A DNA stretch of 64,000 nucleotides from Segatella copri (GCF_026015625.1 NZ_JAPDVG010000001.1:310001-374000), one strand, 5' to 3'. Shown: positions 1 to 9,816, counted from the first letter of the stretch. Program-made: numbers and translations. The notes: a model not told the origin generated them from the sequence alone.

Positions 1-443
1 TCGCCAACGATCCACGTATCAATCAGGACTGGGATTACCTGCAGGCAAGCAACAACTTCCGCTTCATGACTACCAAGCCAAGCAATGTGGGTCTTGACAG
101 AGGTATCTATTCAAGTCCTTTCGATGCTTTCACTAACTATATGAACATTCTTGGCGACTTCATCACCCGAGTAAACGACCTCTATCCTGCTGATGTTGAT
201 AACGATCAGCTTGAGGGCCTGCTTACTACCATCAAGAATCAGGATGAAGAGCTTGAGATGAAGGACAAGGAGATTGTCCGTCTTCAGGCTAAGATTGAAA
301 AGATAGAGAAGGAAACTGATAAACTGCGTGGTGAAAAGGCTACTAAGGCTCCTGCCAAGAAGGCCGCAGCTAAGTCTGCAGCCAAGAAGACTCCTGCCAA
401 GAAAGCAACAAAGGCAGAGCCTACAGAAGAAAAGAAAGATTAG
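1..443 (+). CDS. C-terminal end of a GH57-family glycoside hydrolase (partial)
   Basis: The reading frame is open from base 3, so the gene starts before the window. The visible part begins with a stretch (DWDYLQASNNFRFMTTK, then SPFDAFTNYMNILGDF) that resembles the C-terminal end of Bacteroidota GH57 alpha-amylase-like enzymes, which usually read LQTSDHFYYM.TK then SPYDAF.NFMN. GH57 enzymes hydrolyse or rearrange alpha-1,4-glucans in the cytoplasm. After this comes a charged coiled coil of about 45 residues, then a Lys/Ala/Pro-rich tail with repeated AKK and AKKA units similar to histone H1 tails. That tail is not a normal part of GH57 enzymes. The catalytic part is outside the window, so the family call rests only on the tail of the fold. 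Confidence 0.6.
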   Translation, partial: ANDPRINQDWDYLQASNNFRFMTTKPSNVGLDRGIYSSPFDAFTNYMNILGDFITRVNDLYPADVDNDQLEGLLTTIKNQDEELEMKDKEIVRLQAKIEKIEKETDKLRGEKATKAPAKKAAAKSAAKKTPAKKATKAEPTEEKKD

Positions 444-469
444 AATTTTTAGATTACTCATAAAGATTA

Positions 470-511
470 ATCCCCCTCGCTGCATTGATTTGCAATGAGG
501 GGGATTTTTTT
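470..511 (+). terminator. Rho-independent terminator after the GH57 gene
   Basis: A stem ATCCCCCTC (470-478) pairs with GAGGGGGAT (497-505). An inner CATTG/CAATG pair follows, then a run of T to 511. It lies 27 bases after the stop codon. Confidence 0.85.
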
Positions 512-555
512 GTTTCCCAAAATATTCTCTGAAATAACGTGTTAGCTGGAAAGCG

Positions 556-2346
556 TTATTTTTCGAAATGAATCCAGTCTACGTCGAAGAAGGCTGCATC
601 GTTCTTTTTGGCTGTGCGGGTGTTGAAGAAACCGAGCTTGGCACCAATCCACTTGCCTTCACGCACAGTGAAGGGATTGCCTATCTTGGTGAATTTCTTA
701 CCATCCAGACTGTAGCTCCATTCAGCGATAGCCTGTATCTGGTTGGCGATGCCTTCGCTATGAACCTTCACGCGAAGCCATACATCCTGGGTAGCGATGC
801 GGGAAGAAGGAATATCATCTACGGCATACTTCACGGTGTAAGGTTGAGGCAGCTTGCTGGTCTTGATGGCCACTTGCTTTACCACCTTCTCAGCCTTTCC
901 CTTCTCAGCCTTCTCGCAGGTTACATATTGCAATACAACCCCCTCTTCCTTGGTATCAACAAACTTGAGTGCCGCATAGTCCATGCCTTGCATGATCATG
1001 CCGGCGCTTTCGCCCAGTACCTTATCTTTCTCCTTGTAAGCCTCGGTGCGGTTAGGTATGAACTTCACCTTGGCAGTAGCAGTAAAGTTCTCGGTAGGGA
1101 GTTTCTGGAGCAGGAGGTTTGGCAAATCATACAGGTTCTTTACATCTTCTGCCTGCTGCACGCCATAGAGACGCAACTTGGAGTTCTTGGCATCACAGAA
1201 GTACCAGTACTGACTGTAAGGACCGTTCCACTGCCATTGCAGACCTAAATCTACGCTGTTGAAATCATCCGATTCCTTAGGCTGGAAGTTACCGCTTGAT
1301 GGCAGGTTTGGCTTCTTCCATTGCTGAACAGGATCTCCGCAGCCATCGCCATCCTTGTCGTCTCCGATAACGAGCCAGTCGTTTACCCATTTGGCGGGTT
1401 GCAGATGAACCACACGACCATAAGCGTGTTTGTCCTGGAAGTGGAGGAACCAGTCTTCGCCGTTCTGGGTATCTACCCATGCACCCTGGTGAGGGCCGTT
1501 TACCTTCTTATTCTTTCCCTGTGCCATACCTACATATTCCTCGTAAGGACCAAATGGATTCTTGGAACGCAGTTCTACCTGCCAGCCATACTTCACTCCG
1601 CCCGCAGGACTCATGATATAATAATATCCGTTGCGCTTGTAGAATTTGGTTCCCTCGATGGTTGGCTGGTCTTCATGCCCATCATATACGATGCGTGAAG
1701 GACCAATCACCTTGGTGCCGTCAGGTGACATCGGAGCTACGAAGAGCACTGACTTGATACCGGCTCTTGAACCGGCGCATCCATGCGAAAGATAAGCCTT
1801 GCCGTCTTCATCCCAAAGAGGGCAGCAGTCGATAAGACCTTTTTCCTTCATCACCCAGGTGATAGGTTCCCAAGGACCGCGTGGATCTTGTGTCTTGGTC
1901 ATGAAGAGTCCCTGGTCTGGATCACCACAGTAGATATAGAACCATCCGTCGTGATAGCGTATAGAGGGTGCCCACACATAGTTGCCATGCTGAACCTTCT
2001 TGCGCCAATCCAGTTCGGTTCCCTGGTATTCAGGCAATACAGGATAGTCATCGAGTAGGGCTGCACCGATAATCTCCCAGTTTACCAGGTCGGTGCTGTG
2101 CAGAATCTGCAAGCCTGGGAAACACTGGAAGGAAGAGGAGGTCATATAGTAGTCATTGCCCACACGGCATACGTCTGGGTCTGAGTAGTCAGCGTCAATA
2201 ACCGGGTTGCGGTACATTCCGTTCTTCAGGTTCGGATTCCATGTCTTTGATGTTGCCTTCTGGGCGTTTATCCCCATCGCTGTGAGCGGAGAACTCAAAG
2301 CGATGGTTGCGAGAACGCATAGGAGTGAATGAGATTTTATTTTCAT
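556..2346 (-). CDS. Secreted GH43-family glycosidase (arabinofuranosidase/xylosidase type)
   Basis: 596 residues with an N-terminal signal peptide of about 28 residues. The five-bladed GH43 catalytic domain covers about residues 45-345. The expected base sits in DADYSDPD (51-58), the pKa-modulating Asp in LIDCCPLWDEDG (Asp173), and the general acid is Glu231 in TIEGTKFY. A C-terminal beta-sandwich (about 370-596) is like the concanavalin-type domain of GH43 xylosidases. The family removes arabinose or xylose side chains. It is the last gene of the susC-susD-GH28-GH43 unit, 21 bases after the GH28 gene, so it probably trims side chains of pectin. Exact subfamily and substrate cannot be read from the sequence. 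Confidence 0.88.
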   Translation of the reverse strand: MKIKSHSLLCVLATIALSSPLTAMGINAQKATSKTWNPNLKNGMYRNPVIDADYSDPDVCRVGNDYYMTSSSFQCFPGLQILHSTDLVNWEIIGAALLDDYPVLPEYQGTELDWRKKVQHGNYVWAPSIRYHDGWFYIYCGDPDQGLFMTKTQDPRGPWEPITWVMKEKGLIDCCPLWDEDGKAYLSHGCAGSRAGIKSVLFVAPMSPDGTKVIGPSRIVYDGHEDQPTIEGTKFYKRNGYYYIMSPAGGVKYGWQVELRSKNPFGPYEEYVGMAQGKNKKVNGPHQGAWVDTQNGEDWFLHFQDKHAYGRVVHLQPAKWVNDWLVIGDDKDGDGCGDPVQQWKKPNLPSSGNFQPKESDDFNSVDLGLQWQWNGPYSQYWYFCDAKNSKLRLYGVQQAEDVKNLYDLPNLLLQKLPTENFTATAKVKFIPNRTEAYKEKDKVLGESAGMIMQGMDYAALKFVDTKEEGVVLQYVTCEKAEKGKAEKVVKQVAIKTSKLPQPYTVKYAVDDIPSSRIATQDVWLRVKVHSEGIANQIQAIAEWSYSLDGKKFTKIGNPFTVREGKWIGAKLGFFNTRTAKKNDAAFFDVDWIHFEK

Positions 2347-2367
2347 TGTTACCGATGTTTAAATGAA

Positions 2368-4353
2368 TTATTTAGCTACGTATTTCTTGTTGTTGTAGAT
2401 ATAGATCCCTTTTTTGAGACCTTGCAGGTCTTCTGCCTTGGCATTGAGCTTTACCATGCGACCGCTGAGGTCGTAAATGTTGTTATTGTCTACCTTGGCG
2501 ATGGCAGCAATTGGCTGAATGCCTGTAGAAGTCTCTGTATAGAGAGTGAACTGCAGGATGCACTGCTTTACCTTTGGAGTGAAAGTAAGCGTGTGCTCTA
2601 CAGGTGAATTAAACTCCACCGTATAGTTCTTCACGCTCTTGTCCATCGGGAAAATATAGGTGTCAGCATCATAGCTTGTACCGTTGATCTCACCGATATA
2701 GGCATCAGCAGTATCATAGTTGTTACGGCCCTCAATATCCATCTTGGTAATCTTTACACCATCAGGAATGATAATGGTGTATTGGTTGGCGCTAAACTTG
2801 ATATAAGTAGTACCAGAACCAATATCGTATGATTTTCCCTTCTCGTTGCTGATAGCGAATCCATTGCTGAATGAACCGGCTGTCTTATCCGTTAAAGTCT
2901 TTGAGTTCAAAGTGAAAGGTCCCTTTGTATCAGTAACGGTTGAACCTGTAGATGTAGCACCACACTCGTCTGTCCAAGTAGAATCAAACTTCTTGAGCCA
3001 GATAGAACCGCTGCTGACGGTAATCTTAGAGTTGTTCTTGAACACGAGATTATCTACGAAGCGGATATCGATACCCTTTTTTGCAGAAATCTGTACGTTG
3101 TCGAGAGTCACGTTCTTGATGTGGCTCTCAGGGCGGCCAATCAGGAAGATAGCGTTACCTTCGCAGACATCTGTAGTCTTCACGTTCTGGAGAAGAATGC
3201 CGTTGTAGGTTGGGGTAGTGCTATCCAAAGTTCTTGCGTTTGCCTTATCTACGGCAGGGTCACTGTTGTAGTTCTTATCGTAGTAGCAGTCGATAGAGAA
3301 TGGGTTCTTAACCTTGGTCATGGTGAAGTTGGTGAACTTCCAGTCCTCCTCGCCACCGCCACGCAGCGTACCGTCACTGTTGATACCCGTCTTCATGCGG
3401 ATACCTGCTGTAGTGCCGTTCATGTTGATGTTGTCGAACCATATATGCTTGATGTTCTTGGTGAAACTACCGATAGAAGCACCATGACCCGTTCCGAAGT
3501 CGCAGTTCCAGACATGGATATACTGTGCATTGTCATCGCAAACTACATTATCATCACCTGTACTGATGTTGCAGTTATAGATGTTCATGTGGTGTCCCCA
3601 GATAGAGATACCGTCTGTGTTATGAGAAGGCTGTTCTGTCTTGGTTTCTGAAGAAGGGTTATAGATGGTTACATCATGAACAGTACCATTGTTGGCTCCA
3701 TTGCTGTTACTCAAGGTAATGTTGACACCCGGAGTATTCTGGACCTTGAGATTTCGAATCAGGAATCGGCTGCCTTTCTCGAAGCGGATCATGGCTCCTG
3801 GATTGAAGGTCTCCTTATTGTCGCGAGCCTGCCACCAGCGGGTTCCCTGACCATCGATAATAGAAGTTTCACCTTCGCCCTCTATAACGATGTCGCTCTG
3901 GTTCTTGTTCTTACAACCGATAAAGAGCGTTTTGTTGTTAGGTGCCTTACCATATTCAACGAGTTTCAGAGTCGCTCCTGCGCAAAGGTGGAGCACAGTC
4001 TTTGACTTGATGCTGAGTACCTCGGTCTTGCTTGTCATCTGATCTGTACTACCAAACATCCAGGTACCGGCAGGAATCACGACCATACCACCTGTTGAAG
4101 GAACTGCATCAAGAGCTTTCTGGATAGCCTCGGTATTATCTGCAGCAGATGTAGAGGCACCATAGTCCTTGATGTTGTAGGTGTTGGCTGATGTGATGGC
4201 AGGCAACTGTGGCAGTTCTACGGCAGTCCATCCTTCAGGAGTGTTCTGTGCGTTCTGCTCGGCTGTGATACCAGCGAAAGTTTGTGCTTTAGTGAACATT
4301 GGCAGAGCCATGAGCGCAGCAAGCACGACTGTCTTAATGATTGATTTCTTCAT
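2368..4353 (-). CDS. Secreted GH28-family polygalacturonase-like enzyme
   Basis: 661 residues with a signal peptide ending about residue 23 (TKA-Q). Residues about 55-450 form a right-handed beta-helix with all GH28 catalytic signatures: NTDG (245-248), GDD (266-268), GHGASIGS (289-296) and RMK (319-321). These residues supply the catalytic aspartates, the His and the substrate-binding Arg/Lys of polygalacturonases. The last 60 residues end in a YDLSGR...GIYIYNNKKYVAK tag resembling short C-terminal tags on Prevotella secreted proteins. It would hydrolyse alpha-1,4-galacturonan (homogalacturonan) or rhamnogalacturonan. It has its own promoter and operator upstream (4405-4412, 4454-4471) and a hairpin separates it from susD, so its level can be set apart from susCD. 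Confidence 0.9.
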   Translation of the reverse strand: MKKSIIKTVVLAALMALPMFTKAQTFAGITAEQNAQNTPEGWTAVELPQLPAITSANTYNIKDYGASTSAADNTEAIQKALDAVPSTGGMVVIPAGTWMFGSTDQMTSKTEVLSIKSKTVLHLCAGATLKLVEYGKAPNNKTLFIGCKNKNQSDIVIEGEGETSIIDGQGTRWWQARDNKETFNPGAMIRFEKGSRFLIRNLKVQNTPGVNITLSNSNGANNGTVHDVTIYNPSSETKTEQPSHNTDGISIWGHHMNIYNCNISTGDDNVVCDDNAQYIHVWNCDFGTGHGASIGSFTKNIKHIWFDNINMNGTTAGIRMKTGINSDGTLRGGGEEDWKFTNFTMTKVKNPFSIDCYYDKNYNSDPAVDKANARTLDSTTPTYNGILLQNVKTTDVCEGNAIFLIGRPESHIKNVTLDNVQISAKKGIDIRFVDNLVFKNNSKITVSSGSIWLKKFDSTWTDECGATSTGSTVTDTKGPFTLNSKTLTDKTAGSFSNGFAISNEKGKSYDIGSGTTYIKFSANQYTIIIPDGVKITKMDIEGRNNYDTADAYIGEINGTSYDADTYIFPMDKSVKNYTVEFNSPVEHTLTFTPKVKQCILQFTLYTETSTGIQPIAAIAKVDNNNIYDLSGRMVKLNAKAEDLQGLKKGIYIYNNKKYVAK

Positions 4354-4404
4354 TTCTTCTTAGGTTTATTTATTTTATTATTTTCTTTTCTATAAGATTT
4401 TCTG

Positions 4405-4412
4405 CAAAGTTA
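4405..4412 (-). promoter_or_regulatory. -7 element of the GH28-GH43 promoter
   Basis: On the minus strand this reads TAACTTTG, matching the Bacteroidota -7 consensus TAnnTTTG, 52 bases before the GH28 start codon. A good TTTG at -33 is not visible, which fits an activated promoter. Confidence 0.6.
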
Positions 4413-4453
4413 CGACATTTTTGCTTATCACATGCAGATTGTGAATGAAAAAG

Positions 4454-4471
4454 TACGAAAACGATTACGTA
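4454..4471 (-). promoter_or_regulatory. Putative pectin-regulon operator, copy 1
   Basis: Minus strand reads TACGTAATCGTTTTCGTA. The same 18 bases occur at 29906-29923 and close relatives occur at 9801-9816 and 21293-21310. The central CG lies 54 bp from the centre of the -7 box. The pattern resembles LacI-family/cre operators; the cognate regulator is not in the window. Confidence 0.6.
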
Positions 4472-4495
4472 TACCTTGCCGATAGAACCAAAAGA

Positions 4496-4538
4496 AAGAC
4501 CGTATCCATCAGGAATTATCTCCCTAGGATACGGTCTT
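4496..4538 (-). terminator. Hairpin between susD and GH28 (terminator or processing site)
   Basis: A perfect 12-bp stem (AAGACCGTATCC at 4496-4507 with its complement at 4527-4538). On the minus strand it is followed by TTTCTTTTGG. It lies 57 bases after the susD stop and before the GH28 promoter, so it could end or attenuate the susCD transcript. Confidence 0.65.
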
Positions 4539-4595
4539 AAACCTAATGATTAACGTATGTCCTGATAGGTTTTCTTATCAACATAATGACTTTGA

Positions 4596-6305
4596 TTAGT
4601 AACCAGGATTCTGGTCGGCTAATGTCAGTTGGTCATTGGCATCAATTGCAGCCTGTGGGATAGGGCGAAGAAGCTTCTTGCCGATATACTGGGCAGCCTT
4701 GTCTCCCATCTCATGGTTATACTTGGTGCAACGTGTTACCAGGGTCTGTGTTCTGCGAAGATCCATCCAGCGTGCCTCATTACCGAAGTTCTCGCATACA
4801 TTCTCATCAAGGATGTCATCGATAGTGATAGTTCCTGTAAGTGCAGAAAGACCAGCGCGCTGGTGAACCTCATTGAGTCGTGCCAATGCCTTAGGATTAT
4901 CACCAGCCTTCAGATAAGCCTCAGCTGCTACGAGATACATCTCTGGCAAAGTGATGATATGGATGTCGCGATAGCAGGTGTTCTTCTGGTTAGAAGCAGT
5001 ATGGCTGTCATCAAACTTCTTGCAAGGACTTGAAGCATATACCAACTGCTGGTTGTCGTAATATTCCATATCCTTGCCATCCATATTCTGTGCCTCCTTG
5101 GTTTGTGAATCCATCGGAATGCGATAGGTGTTTGCTCTGTTGGCTGGGTCTTTAGCCTTCCATGCAGCAAAGTCGGCATCGGTCTCATACCATGCAGAAT
5201 AGTAACGAACTACAGGATAACCCTTTAGGCTCTCACCATTCTTATACCATGTCCAGTAGCCGGTACCTGCAGCATTTCCCTTGTTCATATCTGGCAATTC
5301 CTTCATAAAGGTAGCATCGTAACGCAGGTCGCCTTTCTGGAAGCAATGCAAGGCATAGAGAGTTGGTACATAACTGGAAGTGGTAGCTTTGATAGGATCC
5401 TCGGCACCACCCAGATAGTTGCAGTAGTAGTCGCTCCATTCTGTACCACCTGATGTTGTATTGTTGGCTGTAGCCAAATCATATTCTACATCCCAAAGGA
5501 ACTCTTCGTTGTCATCGCCCGATCCGTCTGCCTTCCAGAGCTCGGCAAATGGGGTAGTCAGTTTTCTGCCTGCAATCACCTCATCGGCAAGAGCTGCTGC
5601 CTTGGAGAAGTAGTCTTGCTTGTTGAGGTCCCATGCTGCCGAAAGGTAGGTTTTGGCAAGGATAGCCTTGGCTGTTTCCTGGCTGATTCTGCCGCCCCCC
5701 TTGGTAGCTGTAGAAGCTTGGAGCACATTCTTGCTGATAACATCTTCGAGTTCGCTGATGATATAGGCATATACATCTGCAGCAGAAGACTTAGGATATC
5801 CTGTGTCTGCTGTGGTGAGGAAGTCCTTCATGATAGGGACACCACCGAAGTTGTTTACCAGGAGATAATACTCGTAGGCTGCCAATACACGGGCTTCGCC
5901 TACAAGCTGCCCCTTAGTCTTTTCATCAACTTGGGCTGTCTGTGCATAATATGACACAGAGTTGGCAGCACGGATACCTGAATAGAGGTAAGTATAGAGA
6001 TTCTTGATATCCGTATTTTCAGGAGTCAAGGTCTCGTAAGTATTCAATGGCTCGTTCATCTTGTTGCGGGCATCAGCATACATATCTGTACCTGCTGAGA
6101 AACAGCTGGTGAACAGAGGTGCCGCATAGATGTCTTGCAGACGCTGATAGGCATCATTGACGAGGTTGTTAAATCCCTCTTTTGTCGCAAAAGTCTGTTT
6201 ATCAGTTACATTCGACTTGTTGCTAGCATCCAGGAAGTCGCTGCAACTTGTCATGGTTCCCATGCAGCAGGCCGCCAATGCTACGCTATATAATATCTTT
6301 TTCAT
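4596..6305 (-). CDS. SusD/RagB-family glycan-binding outer-membrane lipoprotein
   Basis: 569 residues. A lipoprotein signal ends in the lipobox MTSC (Cys20), followed by SDFLDASNKSN, the usual start of SusD-like proteins. The rest shows the SusD order: an N-terminal helical part with TPR-like repeats (IRAANSVSYYAQTAQ..GEARVLAAYEYYLLVNNFGGVPI) and the C-terminal RagB/SusD part (PEMYLVAAEAYLKAGDNPKALARLNEVHQRAGL, then ENFGNEARWMDLRRTQTLV). SusD-like proteins sit on the cell surface as the lid of a SusC channel and bind oligosaccharides. It lies 24 bases after its susC partner. Neighbouring GH28 and GH43 genes point to pectin oligosaccharides as ligand; that is inference. Confidence 0.93.
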   Translation of the reverse strand: MKKILYSVALAACCMGTMTSCSDFLDASNKSNVTDKQTFATKEGFNNLVNDAYQRLQDIYAAPLFTSCFSAGTDMYADARNKMNEPLNTYETLTPENTDIKNLYTYLYSGIRAANSVSYYAQTAQVDEKTKGQLVGEARVLAAYEYYLLVNNFGGVPIMKDFLTTADTGYPKSSAADVYAYIISELEDVISKNVLQASTATKGGGRISQETAKAILAKTYLSAAWDLNKQDYFSKAAALADEVIAGRKLTTPFAELWKADGSGDDNEEFLWDVEYDLATANNTTSGGTEWSDYYCNYLGGAEDPIKATTSSYVPTLYALHCFQKGDLRYDATFMKELPDMNKGNAAGTGYWTWYKNGESLKGYPVVRYYSAWYETDADFAAWKAKDPANRANTYRIPMDSQTKEAQNMDGKDMEYYDNQQLVYASSPCKKFDDSHTASNQKNTCYRDIHIITLPEMYLVAAEAYLKAGDNPKALARLNEVHQRAGLSALTGTITIDDILDENVCENFGNEARWMDLRRTQTLVTRCTKYNHEMGDKAAQYIGKKLLRPIPQAAIDANDQLTLADQNPGY

Positions 6306-6329
6306 AATTGTTTACTTCATTTAATGAGA

Positions 6330-9300
6330 TTAGAACTTAAGATTTACACCAAACTGGTAGGTTACAGATGATGGACCGCCATTCTGCAGATTCTGTGATG
6401 CCCACTCTGGGTCGAAGCCCTTGTAGTTGGTGAAGCAGAATGGGTTCAGAACGTTTACATAAACACGGAGATTTCTGATACCTGCCTTGTTTACTACGCT
6501 CTTAGGCAATGTGTAACCCAGGGTAATGTTCTTAACCTTGGTGAAAGAGGTCTTCTGATACTGGAAACCTTCTCCCTTGGCTGAACCCTTGTCACCGAAG
6601 TAACCACCCATCGAAGTATCGCTGTTGTTTGGATAAGGATACTTTCCGTAGTGGGTCTCTGTGGCGGTTGTAATCTCACCTGTTGCATGATCGATGATTG
6701 GTGCTCCCTTTGGTATGTAGTAGTCCAGTTGCATGTGGGCATTACCACGGTCGCCATACTTCATATACTTCTCATGGAAGTAGCTGCGTGACCAGAATCC
6801 GCTCTTTGTATAGAACATGATAGAGAAGTCGAAGCCCTTGAAGTAAACATTGGTAGTGAAACTACCGGTCCAGCGTGGATCGGTACAACCATAAATCTGC
6901 TTATCGTTGTCGTCAATCTTACCGTCATCGTTCCAGTCGTTTACGGCTACCTGACCTTCATACCACTTATACTTAGTGCCATACTTCTCGTAGAATTCCT
7001 TCAGGGTATAGTGCTTGTCACCATTCATGGTGTGCATGGTTACACCCTTGTCGGTGATGACATCGGTATGGGTATAGTCACGGAGTACATTCAGTGGCTC
7101 GCCGATAAACCAGTTGTTGGCTACCTCATCAACCTTACCATTACTCAACTCCTTAATCTTGTTCCAGTTGCGGGCGAAGTTTATGTTCGCACTCCAGGAG
7201 AAGTCTTTCTTGTTGATGATGTTAAAGTTCAAACCGAGTTCTATACCTCTGTTCTGGACAGAACCTACATTGAAGGTTGAAGTCTTCTCACCAGTTTCGA
7301 TAGGCACTGAACGTGACATAATCTGACCATCAGAAAGACGGTTATAGAAGTCGGCTGTTACATTGATGCGGTTTTTCAGGAAACTCAGGTCGAGACCTAC
7401 ATCAAATTCCTTTACCTTCTCCCAGATGAGTTCTGTATTTACCAATCCGTTAGGATGATAACCCTGTACCTCTTTGCCATCTATGGTTACATAAGATGGA
7501 CCTGTAGCAGAAGCGATAGTTACATAGTCACCCACATTGTTGTTACCGGTAACACCGTATGACAGACGGAGTTTAGCATTGTCTAACCAGTTGTTGAACT
7601 GCTTCATCCAAGCTTCATCAGAGATACGCCATGCTGCAGCTACAGAAGGGAACCAGCCCCATCGGTTGCCGTCTGCGAAGCGTGAACTGCCATCGGTACG
7701 GAGTGTAGCTGTAGCCATGTAACGGCCCTTGTAGGAATAGTTGGCACGGAAAGCAAATGACTCCAATGATGACTCAGTATAAGAACTTGAGAGGGTTTTG
7801 TCGCCGCTGGCTGTTCCCAGGTTGTGAAATGTAGTATGGTCGCTGGCGATACCCTTGCCTTCTTCGTACTGATATTCTGTGTTACTCTTGTACAGTGAGA
7901 ACAGTGCCATGGCACCAACGGTGTGGTCACCAAATGTGCGGTTGTAGTCAAACTGGTTGTCCCACGTCCAGTCTACACGGGTTGTATTGGCAACGGATCC
8001 GAAGTTTGTCTTGTTCTTCTGGTAGTAAGTTGAACCTACGTCGTTACCCTCGTTCAGACCTGTTGCATAGAAGATGCCCTGGCGCTTGTGAGAGTAGTTA
8101 GGAGAGAAGGTGGTTGTAAACTTCAATCCCTTGATGATGTTGGCACGCAGGTAGAAGTTACCCATCAGTCGGTACATCTTGGTCTCATTGGTATAGTTGC
8201 CGTCATTCAAATCGATGAGGGGGTTATATGTAGATGTAAACTGTGCATCTGAACCAAAGGCTGCCTTTGCTCCCGGGTTAGGAATCAGGTTGCCATCTGC
8301 ATCTGTTGGAGATACGAATGGGTTAAAATAGAATGCATTCACGTATGGAGAATAAGTACCATCAGTACATACATCCTGGGTGCGGCTCATTGACATGTTG
8401 GTAGAGAAACCTGCCTCGAATATCTTGGAGAGCTTGGCATCCATTGCTCCCTTGAAGTTGAAACGCTCATAGTCGTTGCCTTTGAACACGTTCTCCTCGC
8501 CCTGATAACCCATACCTACACGGTAGCTTACCTTGTCTGTAGCACCGGCAGCACTGATAAAGTGGTTCTGCTGGGCAGCTGTACGGCTAACCAGCTTCTT
8601 CCAGTCGTAACCATCGAAACTTGGATCCATCATCAGGTCATAAAGTTTGGAGTCTTTGTAGCTGGTTGCTCCCTTGCGGGTCAGGAAGGCAGAATTCAAG
8701 TCGGTATTCTTGATGATGTAATGTGGATGTCCATCAGCATCTACACCTTTGCGGCTAGAACCATCGTAGCTCTTTCCATCAAGCGTGGTATATCTGGCAA
8801 ATCGGTAATCCATAAACTCGTTGGCATCCATAAACTCAGGCATGCGCGCCAACTTCTTGATACCATAATATCCGTCATAAGAGATGGTTGCCTTCTGTGC
8901 CTTGTCTGCACCCTTGCTGCCCTTGGTGGTAATCATGATGACACCGGCAGAGGCACGGGAACCATAGATGGCGGTAGAAGATGCATCTTTCAATACGTCG
9001 ATGCGGTCGATATCATCAGGATTGAGGAAGTCCATGTTGTCGCAAACTACACCATCGATAACATACAATGGCTGTGCCTGCTTGTTGATAGAAGCCTGTC
9101 CACGAACCTGAATATTGAAGCCTGCACCTGCGCGGCTACTAGACTGGGTGATGTTGACACCTGGAACAGAACCCTGCAGAGACTCTGCAAGATTGGTTGT
9201 ACCACGAGCGGCTATCTTTTCTGAGTTGACAGATGCGATAGAACCAGTTACGTCGCGTTTGCGCATAGTACCATAACCAACGACAACGACCTCGTCAAGG

Positions 9301-9605
9301 GCTTCATTGTCATCTTCAAGTACGATGTTCCATGTTTTCTGACTTCCTACTTTCACTTTCTTAGGCTTGCAGCCGATGTAGCTGAAAGTCAAGACCGCAT
9401 TAGGGTCAGCGTTCTGGATGGTAAACTTACCGTCAAGGTCGGTGATGCCACCTGCCTTACCATTCTGGTCAGTAATGGTTACACCAATCATTGGTTCGCC
9501 ATTAGCATCCTTAACGGTACCTTGGATTGTTTTCTGCGCAAAGGCGAGGAAACAAACCGAACTCAAGGTCAGTGCCATGCTGGCACGTTTCAGTTGTTGA
9601 TACAT
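6330..9605 (-). CDS. SusC/RagA-family TonB-linked outer-membrane importer
   Basis: 1091 residues. Signal peptide (cleavage near FAQ, residue 24), then a carboxypeptidase-regulatory-like domain (IQGTVKDANGEPMIGVTI, about 27-105), a TonB-box-like stretch DEVVVVGYGT, and the plug domain with SusC signatures (VRGQASINKQAQPLYVIDG, IDVLKDASSTAIYGSRAS). The remaining 850 residues are a 22-strand type beta barrel ending in aromatic FGVNLKF. It takes oligosaccharides into the periplasm using TonB energy, paired with the SusD gene next to it. It is the first gene of the operon; the promoter lies at 9752-9759 and an operator copy at 9801-9816. Confidence 0.95.
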   Translation of the reverse strand: MYQQLKRASMALTLSSVCFLAFAQKTIQGTVKDANGEPMIGVTITDQNGKAGGITDLDGKFTIQNADPNAVLTFSYIGCKPKKVKVGSQKTWNIVLEDDNEALDEVVVVGYGTMRKRDVTGSIASVNSEKIAARGTTNLAESLQGSVPGVNITQSSSRAGAGFNIQVRGQASINKQAQPLYVIDGVVCDNMDFLNPDDIDRIDVLKDASSTAIYGSRASAGVIMITTKGSKGADKAQKATISYDGYYGIKKLARMPEFMDANEFMDYRFARYTTLDGKSYDGSSRKGVDADGHPHYIIKNTDLNSAFLTRKGATSYKDSKLYDLMMDPSFDGYDWKKLVSRTAAQQNHFISAAGATDKVSYRVGMGYQGEENVFKGNDYERFNFKGAMDAKLSKIFEAGFSTNMSMSRTQDVCTDGTYSPYVNAFYFNPFVSPTDADGNLIPNPGAKAAFGSDAQFTSTYNPLIDLNDGNYTNETKMYRLMGNFYLRANIIKGLKFTTTFSPNYSHKRQGIFYATGLNEGNDVGSTYYQKNKTNFGSVANTTRVDWTWDNQFDYNRTFGDHTVGAMALFSLYKSNTEYQYEEGKGIASDHTTFHNLGTASGDKTLSSSYTESSLESFAFRANYSYKGRYMATATLRTDGSSRFADGNRWGWFPSVAAAWRISDEAWMKQFNNWLDNAKLRLSYGVTGNNNVGDYVTIASATGPSYVTIDGKEVQGYHPNGLVNTELIWEKVKEFDVGLDLSFLKNRINVTADFYNRLSDGQIMSRSVPIETGEKTSTFNVGSVQNRGIELGLNFNIINKKDFSWSANINFARNWNKIKELSNGKVDEVANNWFIGEPLNVLRDYTHTDVITDKGVTMHTMNGDKHYTLKEFYEKYGTKYKWYEGQVAVNDWNDDGKIDDNDKQIYGCTDPRWTGSFTTNVYFKGFDFSIMFYTKSGFWSRSYFHEKYMKYGDRGNAHMQLDYYIPKGAPIIDHATGEITTATETHYGKYPYPNNSDTSMGGYFGDKGSAKGEGFQYQKTSFTKVKNITLGYTLPKSVVNKAGIRNLRVYVNVLNPFCFTNYKGFDPEWASQNLQNGGPSSVTYQFGVNLKF

Positions 9606-9751
9606 AACGATGTTTGTTTTGTAGGTTATTATTATATCTTGTTAAGTTTTGGTCTAATTGAACTTACTAGCGATTAGTTGTAGTCGTGTTTGATTCTCTA
9701 TAGATCATAAGGAATCTTAGATTTTTGATAATAATCTTTAGATTTCTGCTA

Positions 9752-9759
9752 CAAAAGTA
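9752..9759 (-). promoter_or_regulatory. -7 element of the first susC promoter
   Basis: Minus strand reads TACTTTTG (TAnnTTTG). The leader to the start codon at 9605 is about 140 bases. Confidence 0.6.
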
Positions 9760-9800
9760 GTGAAAATTATCAAAAGGCGGATAAAATTAATGAAAAATCT

Positions 9801-9816
9801 AACGTAAACGTTTTCA
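9801..9816. promoter_or_regulatory. Putative pectin-regulon operator, copy 2
   Basis: Reads AACGTAAACGTTTTCA. The central CG (9809/9810) is 54 bp from the centre of the -7 box of the first susC, as in copy 1. A one-base-shorter look-alike, TTACGTAACGTTTA, occurs at 9876-9889 inside the repeat array. Confidence 0.6.

Noticed and set aside
568..1248. 226-codon plus-strand frame opposite GH43
   Set aside because: Antisense to a clear GH43 enzyme and without conserved motifs.
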